From assembly GCA_013407085.1 (NCBI GenBank), contig JACCGJ010002793.1, forward strand, positions 1 through 64,000: a stretch of DNA of 64,000 nt, given 5' to 3'. The DNA is from Atriophallophorus winterbourni. Taxonomy: Eukaryota; Platyhelminthes; Trematoda; Plagiorchiida; Microphallidae. The translations under genes were made by a program, and so were the position numbers. Below are positions 10,000-21,131 of this stretch, in pieces. The notes under the pieces are model-generated. The model ran no database searches and was not told where the DNA came from. It worked only from the letters and a program-made list of their open reading frames with translations. The number at the start of each line of letters is the position of its first letter. Within the stretch, counting starts at the first letter, position 1.

Positions 10000-10689
10000 T
10001 TCAGCAATCAATCACTGCGAAGTCAGCCAAGGGACTTAATCTGCATGTTTCGATTGTCGGTAGTGACCGATAAATGTGCATGCAGAACCGACTAAAACTT
10101 AGTTGAGTCACGTCTAACATGTAAAGAATATGCTGCCGGAGCCGTCTCACATGAGATAAACGGGATCGTCCGTCTTACAAGGTAATATTACGAACCAAGT
10201 AGGATCATATGTAGGCTCATCCGTTATCTTGATAACAAACAACAAAATGCATCGAAAACACAGTTCCTGCTGAGAATTTCCTGCTCCCCAGGGTTGATGG
10301 CAAACGGCTTCGTCTGGAGAAAACTGGGTGGCGCGACAAGTTGGGCCGGTAAGCACCTTGTCTGACAGATTTTTGTTGGTCGATGAATGCACATGTCTTG
10401 GGATACCGGGTTTGTTGGCGAGTGCGATGGTTTCATCTGTGGGAAGTGTTCGTTTGTACCAGAAGGAGTATTCCGAAGAAAAAACTGCCTCGGTGCATGG
10501 GATTAAGACCACGATCAAATGATAAATACGAGGTACAAAAAATGCACGGTGATGTTGAAGTTGTCAGTCGGTCTTGCGGATTAAAACTGGTCAAATTTAT
10601 CGCCAATGAACGACGGTTTTATTCTGTCAATCCACACAGTTTGATACTTATCTCAACTGTTTTTGGCAACCGCTGAATTATGCTAAAGT
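10000..10689. other. No recognised gene
   Basis: Contains overlapping open stretches on both strands (the longest is 123 codons on minus, 10147-10518), none with recognisable motifs, conserved composition or splice context. It may belong to the leader of the neighbouring CR1-like LINE or to an unrecognised repeat. Confidence 0.4.
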
Positions 10690-11119
10690 GTCCAGCATAA
10701 GTAGGGTGAACTGGTTGCTTCACCATGTCGTATCCGACACGCTACTGTGCGGACGTATTTTTCGTTGCTCCGACAATTTTCACCATATCTTCGTTGCATC
10801 TCCTTGTACCACTAGACGGTATCTATCGGATTTCATACTTTTCGATCGTGCACGTCGACTTACAGCAAAGTTACGAGTTTGACGGGAAAAGAACAATTTG
10901 TTCACGCGCACAAAGTTTTTCCCTGCACCAGCTATCCTACAATTGAAATCATTGCAAAGATTACATTGAGCTACAAGTTTCGATACCTTATATTGTGTTC
11001 TATCTTCCGTGATCCACGAATTATCGCGGATTAACTGTTCAATGCCGAAATCTCGCCAACGAACACTATCAAATCACTCAACGGACTAAACACCCGTTAT
11101 CGATCAACCGACAAGCCCT

Positions 11120-12440
11120 ATGCAACCCACAAACATGTGCGAGCGTGTCACGAGATCCACTGCCCGGAACGCGAAAAATATCGATCCAGCTGTGACCGTG
11201 GCGACGGCGACGGCGACACTGAATCGTGGTGACCTCTGCATCACGTGTTTAAATCCGGTGAGCGTTGATAATGTTTCAGTTAAATATGCTTTCTGCGGGT
11301 TCCACAAACACGTGTCATGTGATGAGATGTTAACTGATGAGTGTTTAAAGCTTGTGAACGATAAGGACTATCCGTCTGTGTGTTATTTATGCCATGCCTG
11401 TAGAAATTCAAATATAAATGGCCATCGCAAGAGTATACAGCTATGTGTTGGAAAAGTGTTTAATACAATAAATAGTAGATTGTCGAACTTGGAAGAGGAG
11501 CTTGTACAAGTGAAGAATGTTGTTCAGCCATTAATCAAGCCTAAAACATGTACACTAAACAAAAGAATAAGCTCAACTTTATCACCACCAAACCGTTCTC
11601 TGGAAAAGGTTGAACTGTTGCACCACGGCACCAAGGAGAGTGTGAAAAACGTCTTAAAGCCGAAACCGTTCACATCAAATGCCCCATTAACCAAAGATGT
11701 CTCGAAAGGAATTTCTCATAGTGCTATCTGCACCAACGTGCCAGAGACGACTGAGACGTTGTTGTCGAATAGACACCAGAACGACGTTTGCTGAATGGAT
11801 GAAACTGTGCCCTAGGATCAATCTGAAAGCGATCCACCGGGCTTCGTTGATTCACTTGAGTCGTCTTCCCAAAGCGGTACATCAAGATAAGCCGCGGTCG
11901 CTCAACGTAGTAGTGCAAAATAAGAAGGAGTTAGAATATATACTTCTTTCGACATACTTGCTACTGGACGACATGGAAAAGGCATCTCGTGTATTTGTTG
12001 ATGTGCCGTGGTCAGAGAGGGTAAAATCACCACTGGAAGGTAAACAAAAGAAAACAAATGATCGCAATAAGCGCACGCCTATTCTCATAAATGTCCCAGA
12101 AGATGCCACTGGTTCAAATACGAAGTTTAAATCCATCCACGACATGCAACAGTGGAGATTTATTAGTAATGATATCCAAACCAGGAATGCAGCGGTTATC
12201 GATACTTTCCGAATCCCGAAGTCACCGAATTACGAAGGTAATGGTCCAGGACCCCTTGAACTGACACTTTTGACCCGCACTGTGGTGGATACCGTGCTTA
12301 ACAATTGGAAACAGTATCGATATAGAGTTCCACGAGAGATTATCAGTAAACACCTGAAAACTGACTCTATCGTGGAAGTTGCCAAACCTGTTGGTACTGA
12401 GCAAAAAACGGATGTCGACCGACTCTATCGGAGTCGGTGA
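11120..12440 (+). pseudogene. CR1-like ORF1 (PHD-like zinc finger protein)
   Basis: ORF1 is the RNA-binding partner of CR1-like LINEs. The N-terminal part (11120-11794) has a PHD-like cysteine pattern: CITC, then CGFHKHVSC, then CYLCHAC. A coiled-coil-prone stretch follows (LSNLEEELVQVKNVV). The C-terminal part (to 12440) is in another frame and carries VFVDVPWSERV, an ILINVPEDA stretch, DTFRIPKSPNYEG and LELTLLTR, which recur in every ORF1 copy here. One frameshift near 11790 separates the halves. The start ATG at 11120 is the first in frame. Confidence 0.75.
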
Positions 12441-12534
12441 TGTAATGTACCCATTAACACGAGGCCCACCATCTTTGAAAGGTGCTCAACTTACCTGCTC
12501 AAATACTCATCTTCCAACACTTTTATCAAACATC

Positions 12535-13139
12535 AAATGTTTGTACACCAACGCACAATGACTGATAAATAAGTTACCTGAGCTAATCGAGCTTCGTCAA
12601 AAATATTTGGTACTGGAAGATACACTCTGGTGTTCACTTGAATTTGAAACAGGTGAAAACTGTGTTGTTGGTGTGATTTACCGACCACCGTCAGCAGACG
12701 ATGTATACAATTCTAGTTTAATTGAGAAAACTCAGCTGGTTGTTTCCAGTTATCAAACCAACGTCATGATCATGGGTGACTTTAATCTCCCGAATTTACT
12801 AAAAATCGAGATTCCATCGGTGAATTCACTTGATCACCTATTCTTCAAAATGCTCAACGAAATTCGTTTATTTAACCACATCTCAAGCCGCCCTCGCTTC
12901 GGAGGCACAAACACACCGTCCGTACTCGATCTTGTTCTGACGAGCGAGGAAAATGTCCTCGATGATATCCACTATGAAGCACCACTTGGAAAGCGTAATC
13001 ATGTAGTCATTGTTTTGGACAATATATCTAAAGCGACAAGAGCTTGTGGTGCTCTGAGATTAATACGAAAAATCGATATGGTTCCATTATCAAGAGCTCT
13101 CAATGTTGCTTCCACAAGGGAAGATCAACCATTGACATG
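12535..13139 (+). pseudogene. CR1-like ORF2 endonuclease fragment
   Basis: Begins with KCLYTNAQ, the shared ORF2 start motif, then a stop. It resumes at DTLWCSLEF with GVIYRPPS, the MIMGDFNLPNL motif, PSVLDLVLTSEE and an APLGKRNHVV variant of the usual S/T-DH catalytic motif (SDH replaced by RNH). The TETW-bearing segment is deleted. It is therefore inactive. Confidence 0.75.
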
Positions 13140-13963
13140 ATCTTCGCCCTGAGACAACTTCAAGAAAAGTGTCGGGAACAGCGGATGCCATTATACACCG
13201 TTTTATTGATTTAACAAAAACATTCTACCACGTCAGCAGGGAGGGTCTTTTTAAAATGCTAGATCTCATAAGCTACACTCAAGGCTGCTCAAACCCGTTA
13301 TTTCGTTCCATTCAGACATAAAAGGCTCACTTCATTTTAACGGTTGCAGTTCACAAGCCTTTGAGATTCGCCGAGGCGTCAAACAAGGGTGTGTTCTCAC
13401 TGTTCGGCAATTTCTTTGCTCTGCTTCTGAAGCACGCTTTTAGGTCGAGGACAGAAGGCATTTACATACGCACGCAAAGTGATGGTAAGCTTTTCAACCT
13501 GAATAGGTTGAGAGCACAAACCAAATTACGGAATGTAATAATCCGTAACCTGTTGTTTGCCGACGATGCAGCCTTTATTGCTCACTCCCAAGTGAACCTC
13601 CAGTTGCTAATGGACTGTTTTTCATCGGCATGCCAAGAATTTGGGCTAACAATCAGCATGAGCAAGACCAAAGTCCTTGGTCAAGGGACTGTATCGCCAC
13701 CAATCTTCACTGTTGGAAACTGTTAGCTTGAACCAGTACATCATTTCACATATCTTGGTTCAACCATTGCGGATAACCTCTCGCTATACACGGATATTAA
13801 AAAGCGGATTAGCGGAGCAGCTGTCATTTTGTTCCGATTGAACTCTCGTGTTTGGGGTAACCGCAAGCTGACTGTAAAGACAAAAATGATGGTATACAGC
13901 GCGTGGGAACTAAATGCTTTACTGTACGGCAGTGACACTTGGACCACCCACGCAAGACACGAA
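13140..13963 (+). pseudogene. RTE-like reverse transcriptase fragment
   Basis: A different LINE class joined to the CR1-like copy. Recognisable palm motifs in shifted frames are FIDLTKTFYHVSREGLF (motif A, with the usual FD changed to FY), IRRGVKQGCVL (motif B) and LLFADDAAFIAHS (FADD catalytic box). They are followed by GLTISMSKTKVLGQG, HFTYLGSTIADNLSL and YGSDTWTTHARHERN. The wording matches the RTE-like class whose endonuclease is at 0-1.5 kb. Several stops and frameshifts are present. Confidence 0.75.
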
Positions 13964-15560
13964 CGGAACAACACCACCACTTCTCTCTCAATCGTTCCTT
14001 ATCAAATTCATATTTGGAATTGATATCTGCGTTTCAATCAATTGGGAAGAATACCATGTTTCTGGAATGGCGATAATGTCAGATCAGTAGCGCGAACATA
14101 TCTCGGTTAATTCAGCTAATATGTTTGGAAGGCTTTGCGCATTTGTATATAAACATCTTATAAAGTTTGTGGTGTTCAAATCATGAAAATTTTTCAAAGG
14201 GCTGACTCGGTTAGAGTCGGACTGCTCAAGTTTTTTGTAGCTATCGCTTGACATTCAGGTTGAACCTCATCACTAGGCGTTTGTGGGACGGTGCTATCCG
14301 TTTGCTTGCTTTCGGCTATTACTCTGGGCAAGCTCAATTTGACGTTTTGGGTTAGTTTTGTTTCTATTAGCTTTCCATTCATGTTTGATAGTATCAGTCA
14401 TTTTAGCCGTGAAGAAGTTTAGCTTTTAAGGGCTATGACCTTGCCCTTTATAGTTGGTAGACCGCGGTATCCTAAATACATCCACAAGTATGACATTTTA
14501 AATAACAATTGTTTCGGCTAGATATTTCTACTGTTTGTGATCGTGCTGAGACTTTTCTTGACACGGTACGTCAGCAGCATCTTCCGGAACTCCTAGAATT
14601 ACAACACTTCTTGGATTACCTTCGTCTCGAGATTTCTGCGACGACTTTCGCTCCCACCATGGTAAGTCTGCATGGATACGACATGTAGCCTCTGGATCAC
14701 CTCTAAGAAGGTAAGCATTTAAGAGCAAGTTTTCCACGTCCTCCGCAGATTGAAGGGTTATTCTTAAAAGGCGAGCATCATCCTTGTGAGGGGAATTCAG
14801 GTAACGGTTTAATCGAACTATTGATGAAGGAGTAACTGCGACCAGTTTCATCTGACTACAGAGTTTATACCAATCACCTTAGTCATGTTTTTGCTTAGCC
14901 TCGAATAGCGTTTCCTGCGGCTCGGTCACGTTTTTTGCATATAACACTAATGTTTACACCCGCGGATTTTGTTTTATAATTTAAGTCAGTCATTTTAGTA
15001 GTGGTTTTTCTGAGTCCTTTCTCGTTTCCGTTAAGTCGAGGACTCACTGATCCCAACGAACGCTTCCCTGTCTTAGTCACCATCTCCGCGGTTATCTGGG
15101 CAAATGTTGGTCTGTTCGAGTATGGTGGATTTTCTACCGGATCCTCGGCAGTAACTTCTAAGTCGGGCAACAATGGTGACTTTATGGCCTTGTTTATCAA
15201 TTCATTCAGGTTTGCTTAATGGATTCTAGTCCATTTAGACGCGTCGCAATTTCATTCTCTGGGATTTTTGGCCTCTGCGAATGACGCTGTTTTTTTGACC
15301 TTGCAAAGTTGGCAAACTTAACAAACACATGGATAAACATCTCCATTAATGATCGATAATACATCTGAGGTTAGCGATTTGTCGCATTTAGCGTGAACTT
15401 TCGAAAAACAATCGTAACACGTGACTGACTTCGCCTTAGGACTTACCGACTTTTGGCAAACCCTACACATGCAGCCCAGTGTGCTTTTTATCCTTTTCGG
15501 GGTCATTCGGTCAAGGTAGTGTGCAGTACTGTTCAGTGGTGTGTGCGCAGGAATGGTTAA
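13964..15560 (-). mobile_element. CR1-like LINE fragment 2 (ORF1 and endonuclease start), truncated
   Basis: Minus strand, closely related to 45.07-47.04 kb. From right to left it holds an ORF1 start with a PHD-like finger (15318-15506: CRVCQ, CYDCFSKVHAKC), a middle part (14895-15200), a C-terminal part with a DLPWWERK stretch and a VILGVPEDA motif (14528-14851), and the first part of the endonuclease (13964-14180), cut at a junction with the RTE-like fragment. All frames are broken. This copy is the unoccupied counterpart that proves the insertion at 46441-46811. Confidence 0.75.
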
Positions 15561-16079
15561 GTCGAGCGATAGATGATGAATATACGGATGAACATACAGA
15601 AATGCTACACCTTTGCAAGTACGATCCTTAAACTTATCGATTGGGAACTGAAACCTTGGCGTAGAGCTCGTCGGAAATAGTTCTTAGTGTATTGATTACT
15701 GATACATGAAGAACACGGTTTACTTCAAAAACATATATCGACATGTTAGCAGATTGTTACTCATCTTTCGAAGAATATTTGTGACAACAAACTGTGGACA
15801 ATTGTGATTGGACGAACTGCCTCTGTGGAGTAGGCGATGAAAACTTGTTGGTCAGAACCAAGTGTTTTCTTTTCGAATTTCCAGAAAATACAAGGGCCAC
15901 GTCGGCTAAAGTAGAAAATGAGCATCAGCATTTACTGCGATCAAAATTGGTCGATATAATCGCATTTTCTATGATGTTTGCCAAAAAACTGAATAATGTT
16001 TTCGTGGAAAACTATTAACGAAAATTCTATCTTCATTTCAAGGATATATATCTAACATAATGATAATTGACGTGACGCG
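15561..16079. other. No recognised gene
   Basis: AT-rich. A 74-codon plus-strand open stretch (15794-16018) has no recognisable motif and no splice-supported partners. The left part may be leader sequence of the neighbouring CR1-like copy. Confidence 0.4.
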
Positions 16080-16518
16080 CGGCTGGATTAATTTTGACCC
16101 CCGATATTTTTGGATATAACTTTCTTGGTTTTCATCCGATCGGTTGATTTTTTGATATTTATCTGAAAGCTTGCTACGTCGGATCTACTCATACAAGAAA
16201 CATCCATCTGCGACGTGTCGTTCTTTCTGTACGTCAACCGTGGATTTGTCTACAGTTTGTTCGTTTATTTGAATTGCGTTTGTGTTTCTGCTGTTCGATT
16301 AACCCATCGGTGTTTATCACTGTCGGGAACTTATCGGAGAAATACACAACGTGAAATCAAATTCAAGCCAAAAATCTCAAAGGGAATCTATCAAATTAGC
16401 GGCTAAATCGAGCGACGAAATTTTCCGACAACCCGTCATTTTCCGTCAACTCCGCCCAATATCACACAAACCAACCGCAGCCGTATCGATTTTTGGGCTG
16501 TGATTTGTACTTTCTTTG

Positions 16519-17043
16519 GTGTGTAAGGGATGGGGATGTGAGCAACACATTACTTTGGTCATCCATAAGCCTTGAGTGCTTTGACCAAGAATCACTTTGT
16601 GATTCTGTGTCTGAACATCGTGGTTCGTTGTACGAACCCTATATAACAGTTGGCATACAAGTATAACCTTGTTTACCTTTAATCCACTGTTTCAAGGCTC
16701 ACTGAACCTGATCTTACTGTCTCCACCTGACGATGGGCAAACAGCCTGAAACCGGTAGTGGTGTGTAAGGGATGGGGATGTGAGCAACACATTACTTTGG
16801 TCATCCATAAGCGCCTTGAGTGCTTTGACCAATAATCACTTTGTAATTTTGTGTCTGAACATCGTGCTCCGTTGTACGAACCCTATATAACAGTTGGCAT
16901 ACAAGCATAACCTTGTTTACCTTTAATCCACTGTTTCAAGTTTCACTGAACCTGATCTTACTGTCTCCACCTGACGACGGCAAACAGACAGAAACCGGTA
17001 GTGGTGTGTAAGGGATGGGGATGTGAGCAACACATTACTTTGG
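16519..17043 (+). mobile_element. Retrozyme-like family A insertion, two hammerhead units
   Basis: A 525-bp insert in the ORF1 of a CR1-like LINE, flanked by TTCTTTG at 16512-16518 and 17044-17050. It contains two hammerhead motifs (16721-16764 and 16965-17004), 243 bp apart, and three copies of the segment GTGTGTAAGGGATGGGG to CAACACATTACTTTGG. It starts three bases after the predicted cleavage site and ends at ACATTACTTTGG. Unit 1 has an extra G in stem II; unit 2 has a GGC/GAC mismatch. Confidence 0.75.
16965..17004 (+). ncRNA. Hammerhead ribozyme motif, family A
   Basis: Layout: CTCCAC (stem I), CTGACGA core, CGGC-AAACA-GACA (stem II), GAAA, then CCGGTA with cleavage expected after the A, then GTGGTG (stem I partner). 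Helix III is the palindrome ACCGGT with no loop. The stem II pair next to the core is C with A, as in most family A copies, so activity may be weak. Confidence 0.6.
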
Positions 17044-17050
17044 TTCTTTG

Positions 17051-18640
17051 ACCCCGTTAACGTGAAACAATTTGATGTTCGCGAAACGTGCGTCGTCTTC
17101 ATGAAAGTCGTCAGTGGTAAGGTCAAATCTGTCACGTGTCAAAACAGTTCCCACACATGTCACGCAAAATGTGACAAATCATTGACCCCGGATGCGTTAT
17201 CGATCCTGATGGATGAAAACATGCCTGGTGTATGCTACGCGTGCAAAAGTTGTCGAGCTAAACCAAACGCAGATTTAACTGCTCGAACAAGTGTTGCGCA
17301 AAGCAACCTGGATGATCGGATGCTGAGATTATTGCTTATCAAACAAACGTTGACGACATCGGTAGAGACTCAAAATTCTCAGTTTGTCAGTATATTTTTC
17401 GATAAATCGGAAACCACTGACGGTAATACCAGTCAGATAAACGCTAAATCTTCGATCTTTCAACACGAAGGTTCAGCTGTTGCAAATGTGACGGAGTGAC
17501 TTGAGGAGCGTTCTTTTCATCACAAGGCCACCTTTACAAATGCGACTGTTAAAGGACTGTCTGCGCAAAACATCCCTGGTCCGCAAAAAGATACGAAGCC
17601 AAAGCCACCTGCTCCCCGAAGGATCAGCGAAAACCCTCAGGTTCCAAACCAAATGTCATGGTGCAAAATAATCCAAAAGTGGACATAATAGGTATTCGAT
17701 CTAAGGTAGTTGAAACGTCCAGCAACCAGCGAAAGCGCCAAACACAGTGTACATTCAGTCCATGGACTAAGTGTGATTTGCACCAACGTAAAGGAAACGA
17801 ATGCCACCTTACTAGGGGACAGGCTAAATCACGATAAAGAAGAATGAAAAAGGTTGTGCAACAACATGGACTTGGAGCCAGTTGAACCACTATCATTGAT
17901 ACGACTAAGTCGTAAACCTACTTCTTCAAATCTGGACCAGCCAAGATTGCTTAGAATCACGGTTCACTCTGAAAGTGATCTTGAAAACATCTTACTATCC
18001 GCTTTTCTACTGATTAAGGAGCGATCAGAGACCACTGCAAGGATGTTTGCTGATGTTCCCTGGTGGGAAAGGGCCCGAAAGGACCAGCAACAAAACCAAA
18101 CGAAACAGAGGGATGATCGAAGTATGATCCTTTAAGAGTTCCAGAAGCTGATGAAGCAACTGATAAAGCGGTGGAGCGCAAACACAATCAGTTATAATGG
18201 AGATTCCTAAGTGATATAGTTGGTTTGCATGATGTTGCTGTGACGGACACGTTCCGCATCCCCAAATCTCCGAATTATAAGGACATCGGTCCTAAGCCCC
18301 TTAAAATAACATTCTTGCGTAATGATATGTTGAATACGGTCAAAATTCGTTGGGAAAATGGCCGCAGAATAATCCTGCGAGAAATTAGACTAGGTGCATC
18401 GAAACACCATATTGGAAAGATAGATGCACCGCTAAGTTCAATAGAAACACTACCAAGTCAATCAGTTGTTGACGTGTTAAAAACAATTTCAGCCGAAACG
18501 ATAGATTACTGTATTCCAACAGTACAACCCCAAAACGATCAAGCATCCCTGCAAGCCGACTCTGGAGGAGTCGGCCTAACATATATTCTGCACACCGCTA
18601 GCCTTCTTTCCCACACCCGATCCTTGTTCAGAAAAACAAC
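17051..18640 (+). pseudogene. CR1-like ORF1, copy 3
   Basis: A PHD-like stretch (SVTCQNSSHTCHAKCDKS, then CYACKSCRA) is followed by a spacer with stops. A C-terminal part at 17854-18135 has an FADVPWWERARK motif, and one at 18225-18600 has DTFRIPKSPNYKD and LKITFLRND. Stops at about 17498 and 18133 and a frameshift near 18200 break it. It corresponds part by part to the ORF1 at 45.36-47.03 kb. Confidence 0.7.
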
Positions 18641-18745
18641 TATGAAATGCATCTACACCAACGCACAATGTCTCGGAAACAAAATCGGTGACCTGCGTGC
18701 AGTTTTTCTGATGTTCACCAGACATCAAAGCCGTTGTGAGTACTT

Positions 18746-19700
18746 TCGGGATACCGCGTTCATCCCATTAGAAAGCTGATGCACCAGCTCCCTTGAAATT
18801 AACTTTCCCAAAATGAGCTTTGACATTCCTTGTTAGACATACCTGTTGACTTCATAGTAAAATTATCCCATTTGACGTCAGAATAATCTCAATAAATGTA
18901 GAATCATTGCCGTTTAAAGATATTGGAAACTCACATTCAGAGACGGTTAAAAAATCACAAAGGTCCGGCTCTTCGTGAGTTGGGACACTCACATCTTGAA
19001 CTGTATTAAAGCTGGTTGACAACAGTGTACTCTTGCCTAAGTAATTCCTTCCGAATGCCAGGCTACAGTTTCACATACCACATACCACATACATATGTGT
19101 TCTGCTGCCACAACTTTCAGAAGCTTTTCTTCAATATACAAACATGCATATGGAACGATGAATCTAACGTGAATTAACAATTTGATAGAGATATCTTTCA
19201 GATCAGTAAATATTTGTAATATTCACAGTCTTGAAAAATAGATAACCGATGTGGTTAACAAATGCTTATTTTGTCTATCACCAACGATACCGGGTTCTTG
19301 CTGTTGGCATTCATCAGATAAGGACGGTACGATGTGGATACGTATGTGTTGAAACAAAGTGAAAATTATAAACAAGATTTGCTTTTGTATGACACTGTTG
19401 TGTAAGGTTGCTACAGAAAATCTGTTCAATTACATGTGATGAAACACATGTAGATCGGATTAAACCCATGACCATGAAACAAAAATCTCATTTTCAGGCA
19501 CATTTGTTAAAGTTTCTCAAATAATTATATGATTTTGATTTTACTATAAGGACGATCTAAAGATTACGCTGCCCAGCCGGAATGTTTATTGGTCTCCGCA
19601 AGCTGTAGACTTGGCTTATGAATCATGAGAAAAATTATTCAAAAACATTTCGATATTAAGATGGCGAATTTTTGCATGTATTTGAAAAGGATCTCTGCTA
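18746..19700 (+). pseudogene. Decayed copy of CUB-like gene exon 5 with its upstream intron
   Basis: Aligns with 29755-30830 along its length in the same orientation: GATACCGCG/TATACCGCG starts, a family B hammerhead repeat on minus, then the exon (19545-19680), where GATCTAAAGATTACGCTG and GTAGACTTGGCTTATGAATC match the live exon at 30680-30760. The copy has TGA in place of the TGT Cys codon and indels, so it is a pseudogene. It lies about 11 kb upstream of its source. Confidence 0.8.
19225..19500 (-). repeat. Hammerhead repeat, family B, degenerate, inside the duplicated segment
   Basis: Minus-strand family B unit. CTGATGA and the AACA loop persist, but GAAAC is changed to GAACC and stem II is altered. 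It is shared with 30150-30440, so it was present before the segment was duplicated. Confidence 0.6.
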
Positions 19701-19999
19701 TCATTCGAAATGTTTCTGTGCTTCTGGTATGTCTAAAAAACCGCATTAATTCAGAATAAGTTATCTTAAACGCGTCAAAGCATGACTATGTGTAACCAAA
19801 CGAAATTAAATTTATTTGATGCACGAAATTAGAAATTTTCATCTAAATATTTCATCATAATCATTCGTCTCTTCGTCTTGATTACGTTGATGTACAGCGT
19901 ATCAGATAATGATGGTGGACGGCAAGATCTAGATCTAGATCTACGATGCAACTTTCGTTTGATTTGAACTTCAAGTTACAACTTATACGTCTTCCGTTT
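19701..19999. other. No recognised feature
   Basis: AT-rich; only a short GATCTA run near 19925-19943 stands out. Confidence 0.45.
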
Positions 20000-20640
20000 C
20001 GAGATCATTTTCACTAACTACCTTAGTGTATAAACGTTCGTGGTTGTAAACAGCTACCCCACCACCTGTTTTTAAGTGGTCTCTCAGAAACATGGCCATG
20101 TTTGGAATAGAGAACTCGCGATCGCTCTCATGAGGTTAGAACAATGTTTAAGTTATTGCTATGACTTCGAGTGTGTGCTGATTATAGAGATCCTACATTT
20201 CAGCTAGTTTGAATACTAGTCGTTGTGCGTTATTATATAGGAATTGATTGTGGTTTTCGTATATAGTGATGGGCATAAAGCTGCATCATTAGTCTGACAT
20301 TTATCAATTTTTGGGATTACTGCAGTGTTACTAACGAGAGTATCGTCTGATTGTAGAAGCCGTTGTTCGTTAGGAGGTTTCGACGAATAAAGGCTGGGGT
20401 CACACATTCTGACAACACTCGGGAGATTCCTATGGTTTGCTTTCCAGTTGGCCCTAAATGATTCAATCATACCTCTCATTAAAAGAGTTATTTGTAATGG
20501 TTTTGGCACATTACGTTTGTAGTTTGGTGACAGAAGGTATTCTAAACATGTTTACCAAGAATAAGGTGTGAGCTCTAATGCTTTTGGCAACGTACAGCCA
20601 CTGTTTGTAATAGTGGTGCTGAATATCACTTCCCAAAACA
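20000..20640 (-). pseudogene. CR1-like fragment: ORF1 end and ORF2 endonuclease start
   Basis: Minus strand. 20216-20640 reads as an ORF1 C-terminus (a KPLQITLLMRG stretch, FRIPSVTK variant) homologous to 3340-3600. 20000-20215 reads as an endonuclease start (an LEVIAIT stretch, ELSIPNMAMF, and GGGVAVYNHERLY) aligning with the copy at 45 kb. Several stops. It is a separate copy from the neighbour at 20.69 kb. Confidence 0.6.
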
Positions 20641-21131
20641 GGCACACATTTAACACATTTGGTCTTCGCTCTCTTGTGATTAGGCTTAACATTATCTCAC
20701 ATTTCAAGGTAATGCAAGGCAATTCAAGGTTTTAAATGATCTAAAAAGCAAGAAGCTTAACAACAACCATAGGATGGTAAGAATTAAAATTCAAGTGTAT
20801 AAACAATATAAGAACATAGATTAAACAGTATATAATTGTTCTGAAAACAAATAATGCAATATAATTCGTCTGATTTCGTTTTAAAGTCATACAAGCTAGT
20901 GGCGTGAGCAACGGTTGAAGGTAAACTGTTCCAAGTAAAACAGACAAGGACATAGTAAAAATACCATCTACAGTTCAGGCGGGAATGGGGTACAACCACC
21001 ACATATTCATGGGTCCTATAAATCCTCGTATCCCTTCGCGTGAATAAATCCTGTAAGGGATGGTTCGGGGTATGGAATGTTTTGTAAAGTAAGATAAGGT
21101 CTCCACGATAAGGAAAGTCGATCAGATTCAG

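Larger units (their letters stand above)
10690..13139 (+). mobile_element. CR1-like LINE copy 1 (leader, ORF1, partial endonuclease)
   Basis: Plus-strand element: leader about 10690-11119, ORF1 11120-12440 in two frames, then the start of ORF2 with only the endonuclease. The endonuclease lacks its middle (between about 12600 and 12607), and the element is cut at about 13139 where an RTE-like RT fragment begins. The CR1-like assignment rests on the ORF1 zinc finger plus endonuclease/RT style shared with the copies at 20.7-23.0 and 42.3-47.0 kb. Confidence 0.75.
16080..18745 (+). mobile_element. CR1-like LINE copy 3, interrupted by hammerhead repeats
   Basis: Plus strand: leader about 16080-16420; start of ORF1 to about 16518; a 525-bp hammerhead repeat insertion; ORF1 continuing 17051-18640; and the first codons of ORF2 (TTMKCIYTNAQCLGNKIG). 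The element ends near 18745, where sequence shared with 29.76 kb begins. Confidence 0.7.

Noticed and set aside
10147..10518. 123-codon minus-strand open stretch, one of the longer unassigned frames.
   Set aside because: No recognisable motif, overlapping frames on both strands, no splice context. Likely chance or LINE leader.
16519..17043. The regularly spaced repeats were considered as a CRISPR-like array.
   Set aside because: Units are about 240 bp, eukaryotic context, and the repeats are hammerhead units without spacer structure.
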